This document shows, one piece after another, positions 35,381 through 43,942 of a stretch of DNA of 64,000 nucleotides. The stretch is from Jannaschia marina (GTDB lineage Bacteria > Pseudomonadota > Alphaproteobacteria > Rhodobacterales > Rhodobacteraceae). Where the stretch lies: positions 248,001-312,000 of the forward strand of contig NZ_JABVAX010000004.1 in NCBI RefSeq assembly GCF_013404595.1, read 5' to 3'. The translations under genes and the position numbers were made by a program. Each line of letters opens with the position of its first letter. Position 1 is the stretch's first letter. The notes below the pieces were generated by a model. It was given only the letters and a program-made list of their open reading frames with translations, searched no databases and was not told the DNA's origin.

Positions 35381-35495
35381 CCCCGTCGCGGCATCGGTGT
35401 TGCCGCGTCATTTCCGGGCGTGGTCCGGCGATCTGCCGATTCCGAACGCGGTCGGCCGATCCAGTGTCGCTTTCCCGGGTCCAGGGCCGTGCGGT

Positions 35496-35837
35496 TCAGA
35501 GATCGAAGATATCCGGATCCGGCCCGGGCGCATGGCCGGCCTCGCCGCGCAACCGGGCCTGAAACGTGGCCTGTCTGACCCGATTTACGGCCGCTTCGGG
35601 CACGTCGGCGAGCGGGCCTCTCTCCTCGACGGCAAGCTGGTCGAAGAGCGCGGCCATGTCGGTCAGCATCTGCTGCACGCCATCGAGCGTCTGGACGTCG
35701 CGCAGCAGCGCCGGACCGGGGCCGACGGCCGAGACGAAGGGGCCGAGCGTGTGCTGAAGCCGGTCGAGCCGGCGCGCGGCATCGTGGCACTCGTCGGCCA
35801 GACGGCCCGCGAAAGTCGGTTTCGGGGTCTGGCTCAC
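35496..35837 (-). CDS. Small chemotaxis-operon protein, possible CheZ/CheT-like phosphatase
   Basis: A 113-residue, mostly helical protein, last gene of the che operon. It starts at a GTG that overlaps the stop of the preceding response regulator (GTGA), so it is translationally coupled to it. Two amphipathic helices are likely (about 10-32 and 45-70). The second contains Asp52-Gly-Val-Gln-Gln56 in LDGVQQMLTDMAALFDQL, fitting the DxxxQ phosphatase motif of CheZ. Size, operon end position and motif fit the Sinorhizobium CheT type. The tail (GPDPDIFDL) is acidic, which in CheZ binds CheY. This is inference from motif and context; a plain unknown protein is the alternative. Confidence 0.6.
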   Translation of the reverse strand: MSQTPKPTFAGRLADECHDAARRLDRLQHTLGPFVSAVGPGPALLRDVQTLDGVQQMLTDMAALFDQLAVEERGPLADVPEAAVNRVRQATFQARLRGEAGHAPGPDPDIFDL

Positions 35838-36220
35838 AGGCGGCCGACGACGGATTCGATGCAGGATTGAAGCTGCGGTGGCGTGAAGGGCTTCGTCAGG
35901 AAGTTGTTCATTCCGAGGCTGCGGCCCGCGGCGAGCACCTTCTCGTCGCCGCGCCCGCTGACGAGGATGAAGCCGATCTTTGCGGTCGCGGGGTCGGCGC
36001 GGAGGTGCTGAAGCAGTTGCAGACCGTTCAACTCGGGCATGTAGAGGTCCGACAGCACGAGGTGCGGCGCGGTCTGCCGGGCCTGGGACATGCCGGTACG
36101 ACCGTTGTCGGCATAGGCGACGTTTGAAATGCCCAGCGTGTCGAGGGCCTGGAGGAGGATGCCCCGGCTCGTCGACATGTCGTCGACGACAAGGATGCGG
36201 AGAACGTCGCGCAGGCTCAT
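35834..36220 (-). CDS. CheY-like response regulator (single receiver domain)
   Basis: A 128-residue receiver domain. The acidic pocket is in LVVDDMS, the phospho-acceptor is Asp58 in VLSDLYMPELNG, the Thr/Ser switch is in ILVSGRG and the conserved Lys is in FLTKPFTPPQL. No output domain. It overlaps cheR (ATGA) upstream and the CheZ/CheT-like gene downstream. It is the second CheY of this operon, so one may drive the motor and the other act as a phosphate sink, as known for alphaproteobacterial CheY pairs. Confidence 0.93.
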   Translation of the reverse strand: MSLRDVLRILVVDDMSTSRGILLQALDTLGISNVAYADNGRTGMSQARQTAPHLVLSDLYMPELNGLQLLQHLRADPATAKIGFILVSGRGDEKVLAAGRSLGMNNFLTKPFTPPQLQSCIESVVGRL

Positions 36221-37062
36221 GCGGTAGCCTTCGACGGCAGGTCGCGCGCGCCGGTGCGTTGAAAGGCGGTCCGCCCCACGGGTCGCAGATCGCCCGCGCC
36301 GTCGCGCAACCGCTCGGAATGCCCGAGCGCGAGCAGGCCGCCGGGCCGCAGCTGCGCGCGCAGGTTGGCATGGACGCGGGTTTGCGCGGGGGGGCTGAAA
36401 TAGATCGTCACGTTGCGGCAGAAGATGGCATCGAACCCCAGCGTCTCCTCGAGCGGGTGGAGCAGGTTGTGCACCGTGTAGCGGATGCCGGACTGAAGCG
36501 ATGCGAAGAGCCGTTCGGGGGTGCCGACGGCGGGATCTGCGTCGCCCGGCACCGGGCCCCGCGACAGCGCCGCCATGAGGGCCGCATCGGGGGTGCGGTT
36601 TCCTGCGGCCTCGATCACCTCCGCGTCCACGTCCGTCGCGAGGATTTCGCACCGATGCGCCCACATCGGGCCGAGGTGTGTCCGGCAGACGGCCGCGATC
36701 GACAGGGGTTCCTCGCCGGTGGAACAGCCGGCCGACCAGACCCTGAAGCGCGGATGCCGGCCGACGGACAGATGGGCGCGCAGGCGGTCGGCGAGCAGAT
36801 CGAAATGATGCGGCTCCCGGTAGATGCCGGTCACGTTGGTCGTGAGGGCCGAGACGAAGTGACGTCTCTCCGCGCGGCCGGCGGCGTCGTTCGCGTTGAG
36901 CAGCCCGAGATAGGCGTCGAAATCCGCAAGTCCGGTCCGGCGCAGGCGGCGCTGCAACCGGGAGGTCACGAAGGTGCGTTTCGCCGGCGGCATGTGCAGC
37001 CCGGCCTCCGTCTCGGCCATGGCGGCGAGCGCCGCATACTGATCGGGACGGAGGGCAATCAC
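36217..37062 (-). CDS. cheR: Chemoreceptor methyltransferase CheR
   Basis: A 281-residue SAM-dependent enzyme that methylates glutamates of chemoreceptors. It has an N-terminal helical domain (about 1-85) with the family segment HFVSALTTNVTGIYREPHHF, then the SAM-binding domain with RVWSAGCSTGEEPLSIA. FDAIFCRNVTIYFSPPAQ and a C-terminal LLALGHSERL follow, all standard. The start is a GTG overlapping the cheW stop (GTGA). Confidence 0.95.
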   Translation of the reverse strand: MIALRPDQYAALAAMAETEAGLHMPPAKRTFVTSRLQRRLRRTGLADFDAYLGLLNANDAAGRAERRHFVSALTTNVTGIYREPHHFDLLADRLRAHLSVGRHPRFRVWSAGCSTGEEPLSIAAVCRTHLGPMWAHRCEILATDVDAEVIEAAGNRTPDAALMAALSRGPVPGDADPAVGTPERLFASLQSGIRYTVHNLLHPLEETLGFDAIFCRNVTIYFSPPAQTRVHANLRAQLRPGGLLALGHSERLRDGAGDLRPVGRTAFQRTGARDLPSKATA

Positions 37063-37559
37063 GCGAGACCGGCTCCGGCAGAACCGGCGACGACCGGCAG
37101 GACACGTTCGGTCGAGAGCACCTGGATCATCGTGTCCTCGACGACGAATAGGCGTTCGGCAAGCTGTGTCGCGCCCTCCGCCTCGAGGTTGGGCACCTCC
37201 TGCAGCTGCTCGAGCGTCGGATGCACGATGTCGGAGACGGCCTCCACCAGAAGGCCGTGAACGCGGCGATCCTCCTGAATGACAATGATGACGTTGCGCG
37301 GATTGTCCTCCGTCCGGGCCTGGCCCAGCCGTTCGGCCAGATCCATGACCGGCAGCACCGAGCCGCGCAGGTTGACCATGCCGCGCATGTAGGGCGGGGC
37401 GTGGGGCATGGGGGTCGGCTCGCTCCAGCTGCGGATCTCGCGCACGGACATGATGTCGACAGCGTAGCTCTGACCGCCGCATTGGAAGGTCAGGAGCTCC
37501 TGCGTGACGGGGTCGGGTGGCGGAGCGGCTGCATCTGTGTCCATGAGCGGGTCGGTCAT
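37059..37559 (-). CDS. cheW: Chemotaxis coupling protein CheW
   Basis: A 166-residue CheW, linking receptors to CheA. A 20-residue Pro/Asp-rich lead is followed by QELLTFQCGGQSYAVDIMSVREI, the MRGMVNLRGSVLPVMDLAERLG core and VDAVSD-like VEAVSDIV, all family segments. Coupled on both sides: ATGA overlap with cheA and GTGA overlap with cheR. Confidence 0.95.
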   Translation of the reverse strand: MTDPLMDTDAAAPPPDPVTQELLTFQCGGQSYAVDIMSVREIRSWSEPTPMPHAPPYMRGMVNLRGSVLPVMDLAERLGQARTEDNPRNVIIVIQEDRRVHGLLVEAVSDIVHPTLEQLQEVPNLEAEGATQLAERLFVVEDTMIQVLSTERVLPVVAGSAGAGLA

Positions 37560-39658
37560 ACGGCAATGGCCTCCTTCGGCTGCGCCCCCTGGCCGCGGTG
37601 CAGCCCGCGCATCGCCGCGATCCCGGACGGATCGACGATGAGCGCGACCTGGCCGTCCCCTAGGATGGTGGCCGCCGATACGCAGGGCACGTGACCGAAG
37701 TTGTCTCCGAGGCCCTTGATGACGACCTGGCGCTGCGCTTCGATCGCGTCGACGCACAGAGCGAAGGGGCCGCTGTCGTCGGGTTCCACGAAGAGAAGGG
37801 CGGTGTCCTCGTCCTCGGTTCCGTCCGGGGCAACCGTGCCGAACCCCATCGCCTCCGCGAGGTCGAGGAGGGGGACGAAACGTCCCTGCAGAGCCACGAC
37901 GCGCTTCGCGGCCCCGAGGCGCTCGACCCGCGCGGCGGCGAGCGTCTGGGTCTCGACGATGGCCGAGAGCGGAAGAACCATGCGTTGGCGTCCGCTGCGC
38001 ACGATCATGCCGTCGAGGATGGCGAGGGTCAGCGGCAAGCTGATCGAGAGGGTGCAGCCGGCACCTTCGACTGAATTGATCGAGATGGTGCCGTTCAGGT
38101 CGCGGATGGCGCGCTGGACCACGTCCATACCGACACCGCGCCCCGACAGCGCGGAGACCTCCGCCGAGGTGGAAAACCCGGGCAGGAAGAGGAGCCGGTC
38201 GATCTCCACCGGTTCGAGGGACCGATCGGGAGGGACGAGGCCACGTTCGGTCGCGCGTTTCAGGACGCGGGCGCGGTCGATGCCGCGCCCGTCGTCGGAG
38301 ACTTCGATGACCACGCGATCGGATTGTTGCCGCGCACTGAGCCGGACGATACCGGTCGCGGGCTTGCCCGCGGCGGCGCGCGCGCCCGGCTCTTCGAGGC
38401 CGTGGTCGATGGCGTTCCGGATCATATGCGTCAACGGATCGGCGAGGCGTTCGACCACCGTCTTGTCGATCTCCGTGGCCTCGCCGTCGGTGACGAGTCG
38501 GACGTCCTTGGCGGTGGCCTGCGCCGCCTCGCGGACGATGCGGGTCATGCGCTGGAAGAGCGATTTCACGGGCTGCGCGCGGATCGACATGACGCTGTCC
38601 TGCATGTCGCGGGTCAGTTGCTGCAGCTCTTCGAGGGTGGTGACCGCCTCGGAGTGCTGATCGAGACCGGCACGCGCCATGCCCTGTGCGAGCATCGACT
38701 GGCTGATGACGAGTTCGCCGACGAGGTTCACGAGCCGGTCCACCCGGCCGAGGTCGACCCGGATGGTGGCACCGACGGCGGAAACCGGACGACCGGTCTC
38801 GGTCGGGACGGATGCCGCGGTGCGCGTGGGTCGGAGCGGCGTCGGAGCCGGCTTGGGGGGCGTCTCCGACGGGGCGGGCGTCAACGCATCGGCGGCCAGG
38901 GGACCGCGCGGCGTGATCTGCAACACGCAGAGATCGACGGCGAATTCGAAGATGCTCTCGACCTCGGTCTCCGTCAGATCGGTGGCCGAGGGCGTCAGAA
39001 GGATGCGCCAGCGCAGGCGGGCGACGCGCGGATCCATCGCCGTCAGCGTCGGCAAGTCACCGTCGAGGCATTCGACCTCGATCCGCCCCAGCACCTCGAG
39101 CGCGCGGAACAGGAAGAGCGGCTCGTTCCCGCTGGCGAGGAGGTCGGGCAGGGGCTCGAAGAGGATCTCCCAGGCCTCGGGCGGGCGTGCGGATTCGGGC
39201 TCCGGCACAAGGCCGAGGTCGATCATCACCGGCGCAAATCCCGTCGTCGCCTCCGCGCCGGGCGGATGGCCGTCGGTGCCATCGGCACCTGTGTCGAGGG
39301 CGCGCAGCTCGGCGGGGTCGGGGGCGGCGACGTCCGTCCCGGCCTGCGCGGCGGCCACGAGGTCGGCGAGCGCGTCGCTCGCGCGCAGGAAGACGGCGAT
39401 GACGTCGGGGTCGGGGGCGAGACGGCCGACGCGGAGACCGTCGAGGGCCGTCTCGAACTCGTGGGCATAGGTGACGAGAGCTGCCAGGTCGAAGGCCCCA
39501 GCTCCCCCTTTGATCGAGTGGACCGCGCGGAACACGCCGTCGACGGTATCGGGCCCGACCTCACCGGCCTGCAACGCAAGAAGGCCGGCCTCGAGCGTCT
39601 CGAGAAGTTCGGCGCATTCCTCGAAGAAGGTGGCCCTGATCGCGTCGAGCGGATCCAT
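37556..39658 (-). CDS. cheA: Chemotaxis histidine kinase CheA
   Basis: A 700-residue CheA. Order: Hpt domain with the phospho-acceptor His47 in AVHSIKGGAGAFD; a variable P2-like region with acidic and proline-rich stretches; a dimerisation helix pair from GRVDRLVNLVGELVISQSM. The ATPase domain has N-box THMIRNAIDHGLEEP, G1 DDGRGIDRARV and G2 GRGVGMDVV, and the C-terminal CheW-like domain reads RMVLPLSAIVET. It phosphorylates the CheY proteins encoded in the same operon. The ATG shares one base with the stop of the upstream cheY (TGATG). Confidence 0.97.
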   Translation of the reverse strand: MDPLDAIRATFFEECAELLETLEAGLLALQAGEVGPDTVDGVFRAVHSIKGGAGAFDLAALVTYAHEFETALDGLRVGRLAPDPDVIAVFLRASDALADLVAAAQAGTDVAAPDPAELRALDTGADGTDGHPPGAEATTGFAPVMIDLGLVPEPESARPPEAWEILFEPLPDLLASGNEPLFLFRALEVLGRIEVECLDGDLPTLTAMDPRVARLRWRILLTPSATDLTETEVESIFEFAVDLCVLQITPRGPLAADALTPAPSETPPKPAPTPLRPTRTAASVPTETGRPVSAVGATIRVDLGRVDRLVNLVGELVISQSMLAQGMARAGLDQHSEAVTTLEELQQLTRDMQDSVMSIRAQPVKSLFQRMTRIVREAAQATAKDVRLVTDGEATEIDKTVVERLADPLTHMIRNAIDHGLEEPGARAAAGKPATGIVRLSARQQSDRVVIEVSDDGRGIDRARVLKRATERGLVPPDRSLEPVEIDRLLFLPGFSTSAEVSALSGRGVGMDVVQRAIRDLNGTISINSVEGAGCTLSISLPLTLAILDGMIVRSGRQRMVLPLSAIVETQTLAAARVERLGAAKRVVALQGRFVPLLDLAEAMGFGTVAPDGTEDEDTALLFVEPDDSGPFALCVDAIEAQRQVVIKGLGDNFGHVPCVSAATILGDGQVALIVDPSGIAAMRGLHRGQGAQPKEAIAV

Positions 39659-40029
39659 CAGCCCAGTCCGGTCACTGTGCGCAGGGCACCAACGAGGCGT
39701 GCCGGGTCGAACGGCTTGACGATCCAGCCAGTCGCTCCGGCGGCACGGGCGCGCAGCTTGAGCTCCCGCGCGCTTTCGGTCGTCAGCACGAGGATCGGGA
39801 TGCCGGCGTAGTCGGCGCGCTCCCGCACCTTGTTGATGAAGCCGAAGCCGTCGAGGCGCGGCATGTTCACATCGGTCAGGATCGCATCGGGCGGGGCGTC
39901 GAGCGTGTCGAGGACCTCGAGCCCTTGGATGCCGTCCTCGGCAAGCTGCGTCTCGATACCTTCCCGCTCGAGCGTGAGGCGGACCATGTCCCGGATCGTC
40001 CGGCTGTCGTCGATGGCGAGAACCCTCAT
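39658..40029 (-). CDS. cheY: Chemotaxis response regulator CheY
   Basis: A 123-residue receiver domain. Pocket Asp pair in LAIDDSRTIR, phospho-acceptor Asp53 in ILTDVNMPRLDG, switch Thr in VLTTESARELK and Lys in WIVKPFDP. It directly precedes cheA with a one-base overlap, and overlaps the STAS gene upstream (ATGA). The ALTTE-like VLTTES segment resembles CheA-adjacent CheY proteins. Confidence 0.94.
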   Translation of the reverse strand: MRVLAIDDSRTIRDMVRLTLEREGIETQLAEDGIQGLEVLDTLDAPPDAILTDVNMPRLDGFGFINKVRERADYAGIPILVLTTESARELKLRARAAGATGWIVKPFDPARLVGALRTVTGLG

Positions 40030-40319
40030 ACCGGTCCTCCGGTCCGCAGCCGGTCGAGCGATACCCCGAGCGTCCCGATCGCGTCGAGGAACCCGGAGGA
40101 GGGTGCGGTGATGGCGAGGGCGCGGTCCTGCGCGCCCTGATGGTCGCGGGCGGCCATCAGAATCTGCAGACCCGGCGTCGTGACGTGGACGACCGCGGAG
40201 GCATCGAGCGCCAGATCCCCGGCGCGCGCGAGAAGGTCGTCCCGCAGGCGGATGGCCGCCGCCATGTCGAGGCGCTCGGGGAGGACGATGGTCTCGCCTG
40301 CCGTGCCGGGGGCCGTCAT
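40026..40319 (-). CDS. STAS-domain protein heading the che operon
   Basis: A 97-residue STAS domain of the anti-sigma-factor-antagonist / MlaB-like kind. The segment LALDASAVVHVTTPGLQILMAARD is the core strand-helix, with Thr-Thr where SpoIIAA has the phosphorylated Ser. TLGVSLDRLR is the C-terminal helix. It is the first gene of a seven-gene minus-strand operon with cheY-cheA-cheW-cheR-cheY. STAS proteins accompany cheA in some alphaproteobacteria, and their role there is not settled. Confidence 0.85.
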   Translation of the reverse strand: MTAPGTAGETIVLPERLDMAAAIRLRDDLLARAGDLALDASAVVHVTTPGLQILMAARDHQGAQDRALAITAPSSGFLDAIGTLGVSLDRLRTGGPV

Positions 40320-40416
40320 CGCATGTGCCGACGCATCGTGTCGCCTCTCATCGTTTCGATGGGGCGACGACTACGGACACTTCGCTAAGAAAGGGTTACG
40401 ACCCGGGGTCTTGCCT

Positions 40417-41385
40417 TCAGATTTCGCCGGCGCGCGTCACGATCTCCTGGAGATGCGCCGCCCCGCCCGCCAGCGCCGCGAAATCGTCGTTCACGAGCGA
40501 GACGGAGAAGTTCGACATGAACCCGGCGAAGCGGCCCTTGTCGCGGAACGCGCCGTCGAAATTCATCACCTCGAGATACGGTCCCATGGCCCGGGCAACG
40601 CCGCCGACGAGGTAGATCCCGCCGAGCGGCAGATGGATGAGCGCGAGGTTGCCGGCGACGGTGCCGAGAATCCGGATGAACTGGCGCACCGCGGCTTCGG
40701 CGCGGGGGTTGCTGTCGAGCTGGCTCATGATCTCGGCGGCGCGCAGGTCGTCGGGAGTGCCGGCCTCGGTAGCGAGCCAGCGGTAGACGCGTTCGAGGCC
40801 GCGGCCCGAGAGCACATCCTCGATCGCGGGGAAGCCATGGGTCGTCGAGACGAAGTTGCAGAGCCTGAGCTCGGCCTCGTTCCGCACGGGCAGGTTGGCG
40901 TGACCCGCTTCCGATGCCGGCACAAGGCGGCCATGCGGCGTATCGTGCACCGGAGCCGCGTTGAAGCCGGTGCCGACGCCGATGACGAGCTTGCTCTCCT
41001 GCGGCAGAACGGGCCCCTCGATGACGGTTCGGCATTTGTCGGCGGGCACGTGGCCGAGCGCGTGGCCTTGGGCCTGAAGGTCGTTGAGGATGGCGGCGTG
41101 GCGCGCGCCGGTGGCCTCGATCAGGCGCGTCGCGTCGATGGACCAGTCGAGGTTGGTGAGCTCCGCACGCCCGTCGGCCACGGGCCCGGCGACGGCGACG
41201 CAGGCCCCGAGCGGTTCGGGACAGGCCTGCTCCTCGCGGTAGCGGGCGAGGACGGGGGCGAGGTTGGCATGGTCGCTGTTGGCGTAGCGGCGGATCGTCT
41301 CTGGGCGTACGCGGTCTCCCTCGGCGAGGGCGACGCGGGTGTTGGTGCCGCCCACGTCGGCCACGAGAAAGAGCGGATCTGACAT
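40417..41385 (-). CDS. glk: Glucokinase
   Basis: A 322-residue ROK-distant, proteobacterial-type glucokinase that phosphorylates glucose released by the neighbouring glucosidases. The ATP-phosphate loop is LVADVGGTNTRVALAEG, the sugar-binding site includes LTNLDWSID and LNDLQAQGHALG, and VIGVGTGFNAAPV and EAGHANLPV follow. C-terminal GGIYLVGGVARAMGPYL is the adenosine-binding region. It lies 13 bases after the GH1 gene, making it the third gene of an aglR-bgl-glk operon. Confidence 0.94.
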   Translation of the reverse strand: MSDPLFLVADVGGTNTRVALAEGDRVRPETIRRYANSDHANLAPVLARYREEQACPEPLGACVAVAGPVADGRAELTNLDWSIDATRLIEATGARHAAILNDLQAQGHALGHVPADKCRTVIEGPVLPQESKLVIGVGTGFNAAPVHDTPHGRLVPASEAGHANLPVRNEAELRLCNFVSTTHGFPAIEDVLSGRGLERVYRWLATEAGTPDDLRAAEIMSQLDSNPRAEAAVRQFIRILGTVAGNLALIHLPLGGIYLVGGVARAMGPYLEVMNFDGAFRDKGRFAGFMSNFSVSLVNDDFAALAGGAAHLQEIVTRAGEI

Positions 41386-41398
41386 GGCGCTCCCCGTA

Positions 41399-42718
41399 TC
41401 AATCGGCCAGGGCGCGGGCAAGCGCGTGGTAGCTCGCCTTGGGCGTGCGGGTCTGGGTGGCGAAGTCGACGTGGACGATGCCGAAGCGCTTGCCGTAGCC
41501 GAGCGCCCATTCGTAGTTGTCGAGAAGCGACCAGACGGTGTAGCCGCGCAGCGGCAGCCCCTCGGCGGCGATGGCGCGGGCGATGTCGACATGGGCATCG
41601 AGGTAGGCGATGCGCGCGTCGTCCGGAACGTCCGCGCGGTCGGGGTTGGCCATGCCGTTCTCGGTGACGTAGAGCGGCAGATCGCCCGAGTAGTCGCGAA
41701 TGGTTCGCCGCAGGAGCCAGTCGAACCCTTCGGGGCAGATCTCCCAGCCCATGTCGGTCTTGGGCAGGGGGCCGGGCACCATGTCGTGGGCGGGCCAGGG
41801 GCCGTCGGTCGCCTTGAGGCGCTGGCAGGTGTAGTAGTTCACACCAAACCAATCAATGGGTTGCGAGATGGTTTTCATGTCGTCTTGCCAGCCTTCGGGC
41901 ATGTGCGGGGCAAGGCCTTCGAGGATGTCCTCGGGATAAGCCCCCTTGAGGAAAGCCCCCGGGAACCAGCGGTTGTAGATCCCGTCGTAGGTGCGGGCGG
42001 CGCGCTCGTCGGCCTCGCCGTCGCCGTGGGGGATCGCATATTCCATGTTGCAGACCGCGCCGAGGTTCTGCGCCGGCGTGCTGCGCAGGGCCTCGATGGC
42101 GAGGCCGTGGGCGAGGGCGACGTGGTGCATCGCCTTGCCCGCGGCCCCGAGATCGCTCAGCCCCGGCGCGTGCTGGCCTAGGTAGTGGCTGAGCCAGGCG
42201 ACGCACCAGGGCTCGTTGATGGGCGCGGTCGACCAGAGCCGGTCGCCGAGGCGGTTACCGATGAGGTGGGCGAACTCGGCGAAGCGCTCCGGGATCTCCC
42301 GGATCGTCCAGCCACCCTTGAGCCCGAGCGCGGCGGGCAGCTCCCAGTGATAGAGCGTCGCCATGGGTTTCAGCCCGCGTTCGAGCATTCCGTCGACGAG
42401 GCGGTCGTAGAAGTCGAGCCCCTCGGCGTTCACCTTGCGACCATCGGGCATGACCCGCGCCCAGGACGTGGAGAAGCGATAGGCGTCGAAGCCCGCGTCG
42501 CGCAGCAGGTCGAGGTCTTCGGGCCAGCGGTGATAGTGGTCGCAGGCGATCTGGCCGTTCTCGCCGTTCACGACCTTGCCGGGGATCGCGGCGAAGCTGT
42601 CCCAATGGGTGCGGCCGGCCTGCCCATGGGCGTGGCCCTCGATCTGATAGGCGGAGGTGGCGGCCGCGAAGAGGAAGCCCTCGGGGAAGTCGCTGCGTCG
42701 GAAGGAGAGGGTCGTCAT
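41399..42718 (-). CDS. Glycoside hydrolase family 1 beta-glucosidase
   Basis: A 439-residue GH1 enzyme. Substrate-site QIEG at 25-28 (AYQIEG), acid/base Glu169 in APINEPW, nucleophile Glu353 in LYVTENGM and the aglycone/sugar-binding SLLDNYEWALGYGKRFG near the C-terminus. No signal peptide, so it works in the cytoplasm on sugars already imported. Its ATG overlaps the stop of the regulator (ATGA). A beta-glucosidase beside an alpha-glucoside importer means the locus may take up both alpha- and beta-glucosides, or that the GH1 acts on aryl or disaccharide substrates from another importer. Confidence 0.95.
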   Translation of the reverse strand: MTTLSFRRSDFPEGFLFAAATSAYQIEGHAHGQAGRTHWDSFAAIPGKVVNGENGQIACDHYHRWPEDLDLLRDAGFDAYRFSTSWARVMPDGRKVNAEGLDFYDRLVDGMLERGLKPMATLYHWELPAALGLKGGWTIREIPERFAEFAHLIGNRLGDRLWSTAPINEPWCVAWLSHYLGQHAPGLSDLGAAGKAMHHVALAHGLAIEALRSTPAQNLGAVCNMEYAIPHGDGEADERAARTYDGIYNRWFPGAFLKGAYPEDILEGLAPHMPEGWQDDMKTISQPIDWFGVNYYTCQRLKATDGPWPAHDMVPGPLPKTDMGWEICPEGFDWLLRRTIRDYSGDLPLYVTENGMANPDRADVPDDARIAYLDAHVDIARAIAAEGLPLRGYTVWSLLDNYEWALGYGKRFGIVHVDFATQTRTPKASYHALARALAD

Positions 42719-43755
42719 CGGGGTCTTTCGCTGTCGGGGGCGGGGCCGGTCGATCCGCCGAGGACGAGGTCGCATTCCCAGACCTCCTGCACGGGATCGG
42801 TGACGGCACCGCGGATGAGGTCGAGGAGAAGCTCCGCGCAGCGCCGCCCGGCGGCCCGGACGGAGGAGCGGGTCGCGGTGAAGATCGGAACGTCGCGGCC
42901 GTTCAGAAGATAGCTCAGCATGTCGTCGTGGATGACGACCGAGATGTCGCGGCCGAGGGCGAGGCCGCGCTCCTGGATGGCGCGACGCACGCCGATGGCC
43001 ATGATGTGCGACGAGACGAGGAAGGCGGTCGGCGGCATCTCCGCGTCGAGCATTTCGGCGGCCCCGGCGTGGCCCTGGTGTTCCGTCATCTCGCAGGACG
43101 ACAGCAGGTCGGGGTCGGGCGTCACGCCGCGGGCGCTGCAGGCCGCGAAGAAGCCCGCGCGGCGGCGGCGTGCGAAATCCATCCCCTCGAGCCCGTTGAG
43201 GAAGCCGATACGCCGGTGCCCGAGATCGAGGAGCAGGTCGGTCGCGCGCTGGAAGGCGCGCTGGTTGTCGACGTCGACGAAGCTGTAATCGGTGCGCGCC
43301 ACCGGGGCGCGGCCGTGGACGACGAAGGGCAGGCCGGTGGTCTGCAGGAGCGCGATGCGCGGATCGTCGTCGCGGGGGCCGTGCACGATGAGACCGTCGA
43401 CGCTGCCCGCGTCGGCCATCTGGCGATAGGCGCGCTCCTCGTCGCCGTCCGGGACGACCGACAGCAGCATGTCGTAGCCGGCCGCGGCATAGACCTCGCC
43501 CGCGCCGGCGATGAAATCGGCGAAGATCGGGTTCACCATCTCGTGGTTGAGGGCCGTGGGAATCACGTGGCCGATCGCCATGGCGCGCCCCGTGGCGAGC
43601 GACGCGGCGCGGCGGTTCGGGCGATAGCCGTGCTCGGCGGCGGCCTGCATCACCCGCCGGCGCGTCTCCTCCTTGACCTCGGGATAGCCGCCGAGCGCAC
43701 GGCTGACCGTCGTGGGCGACAGGCCCAGCAGTTCCGAGAATTGCTTGAGGTTCAC
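42715..43755 (-). CDS. aglR: LacI-family transcriptional regulator of the agl locus
   Basis: A 346-residue LacI/GalR regulator: N-terminal HTH VNLKQFSELLGLSPTTVSRALGGYPEV with hinge helix GYRPNRRAASLATGRA, then a periplasmic-binding-protein-like ligand domain. I start at GTG 43755 because the family begins exactly there; the frame extends another 20 residues upstream to an ATG with no conserved sequence. It is transcribed away from aglE and shares a 239-base control region with two LacI-type palindromes, so it should repress both operons until an inducer sugar binds. The name follows Sinorhizobium aglR by position and similarity. Confidence 0.9.
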   Translation of the reverse strand: MNLKQFSELLGLSPTTVSRALGGYPEVKEETRRRVMQAAAEHGYRPNRRAASLATGRAMAIGHVIPTALNHEMVNPIFADFIAGAGEVYAAAGYDMLLSVVPDGDEERAYRQMADAGSVDGLIVHGPRDDDPRIALLQTTGLPFVVHGRAPVARTDYSFVDVDNQRAFQRATDLLLDLGHRRIGFLNGLEGMDFARRRRAGFFAACSARGVTPDPDLLSSCEMTEHQGHAGAAEMLDAEMPPTAFLVSSHIMAIGVRRAIQERGLALGRDISVVIHDDMLSYLLNGRDVPIFTATRSSVRAAGRRCAELLLDLIRGAVTDPVQEVWECDLVLGGSTGPAPDSERPR

Positions 43756-43768
43756 GCGAATGCCGTTT

Positions 43769-43784
43769 TCAAACCGATTTAAAT
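43769..43784. promoter_or_regulatory. LacI-type operator, aglR side
   Basis: TCAAACCGATTTAAAT, matching TCAAAnCGnTTTAAA with the central CG typical of LacI-family sites. It lies 14 bases upstream of the aglR GTG and abuts a CATAAT on the minus strand (43788-43783), a candidate -10 for aglR. Confidence 0.7.
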
Positions 43785-43926
43785 TATGGGTGGCACATTC
43801 GTGCGAGGGCGTCAATCGCCGGACCGCGCCGAGATTCCCGGCACGGCGCGATTGACCCCACGGTCAATGATGTTCCTGCAGGGTTCCCGTTGACACTGTC
43901 GTGAAACTGTCTGAGGTTGCGTCTTG

Positions 43927-43942
43927 TCAAAGCGGTTTAAAA
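43927..43942. promoter_or_regulatory. LacI-type operator, aglE side
   Basis: TCAAAGCGGTTTAAAA, the second copy of TCAAAnCGnTTTAAA, just downstream of the presumed aglE promoter, a position suited to blocking transcription start or elongation. Confidence 0.7.

Noticed and set aside
43791..43805. A possible sigma-54 promoter (TGGCAC-N5-TGC) near aglR
   Set aside because: The spacing and -12 element do not fit, and the regulator is LacI-type, which normally acts with sigma-70.
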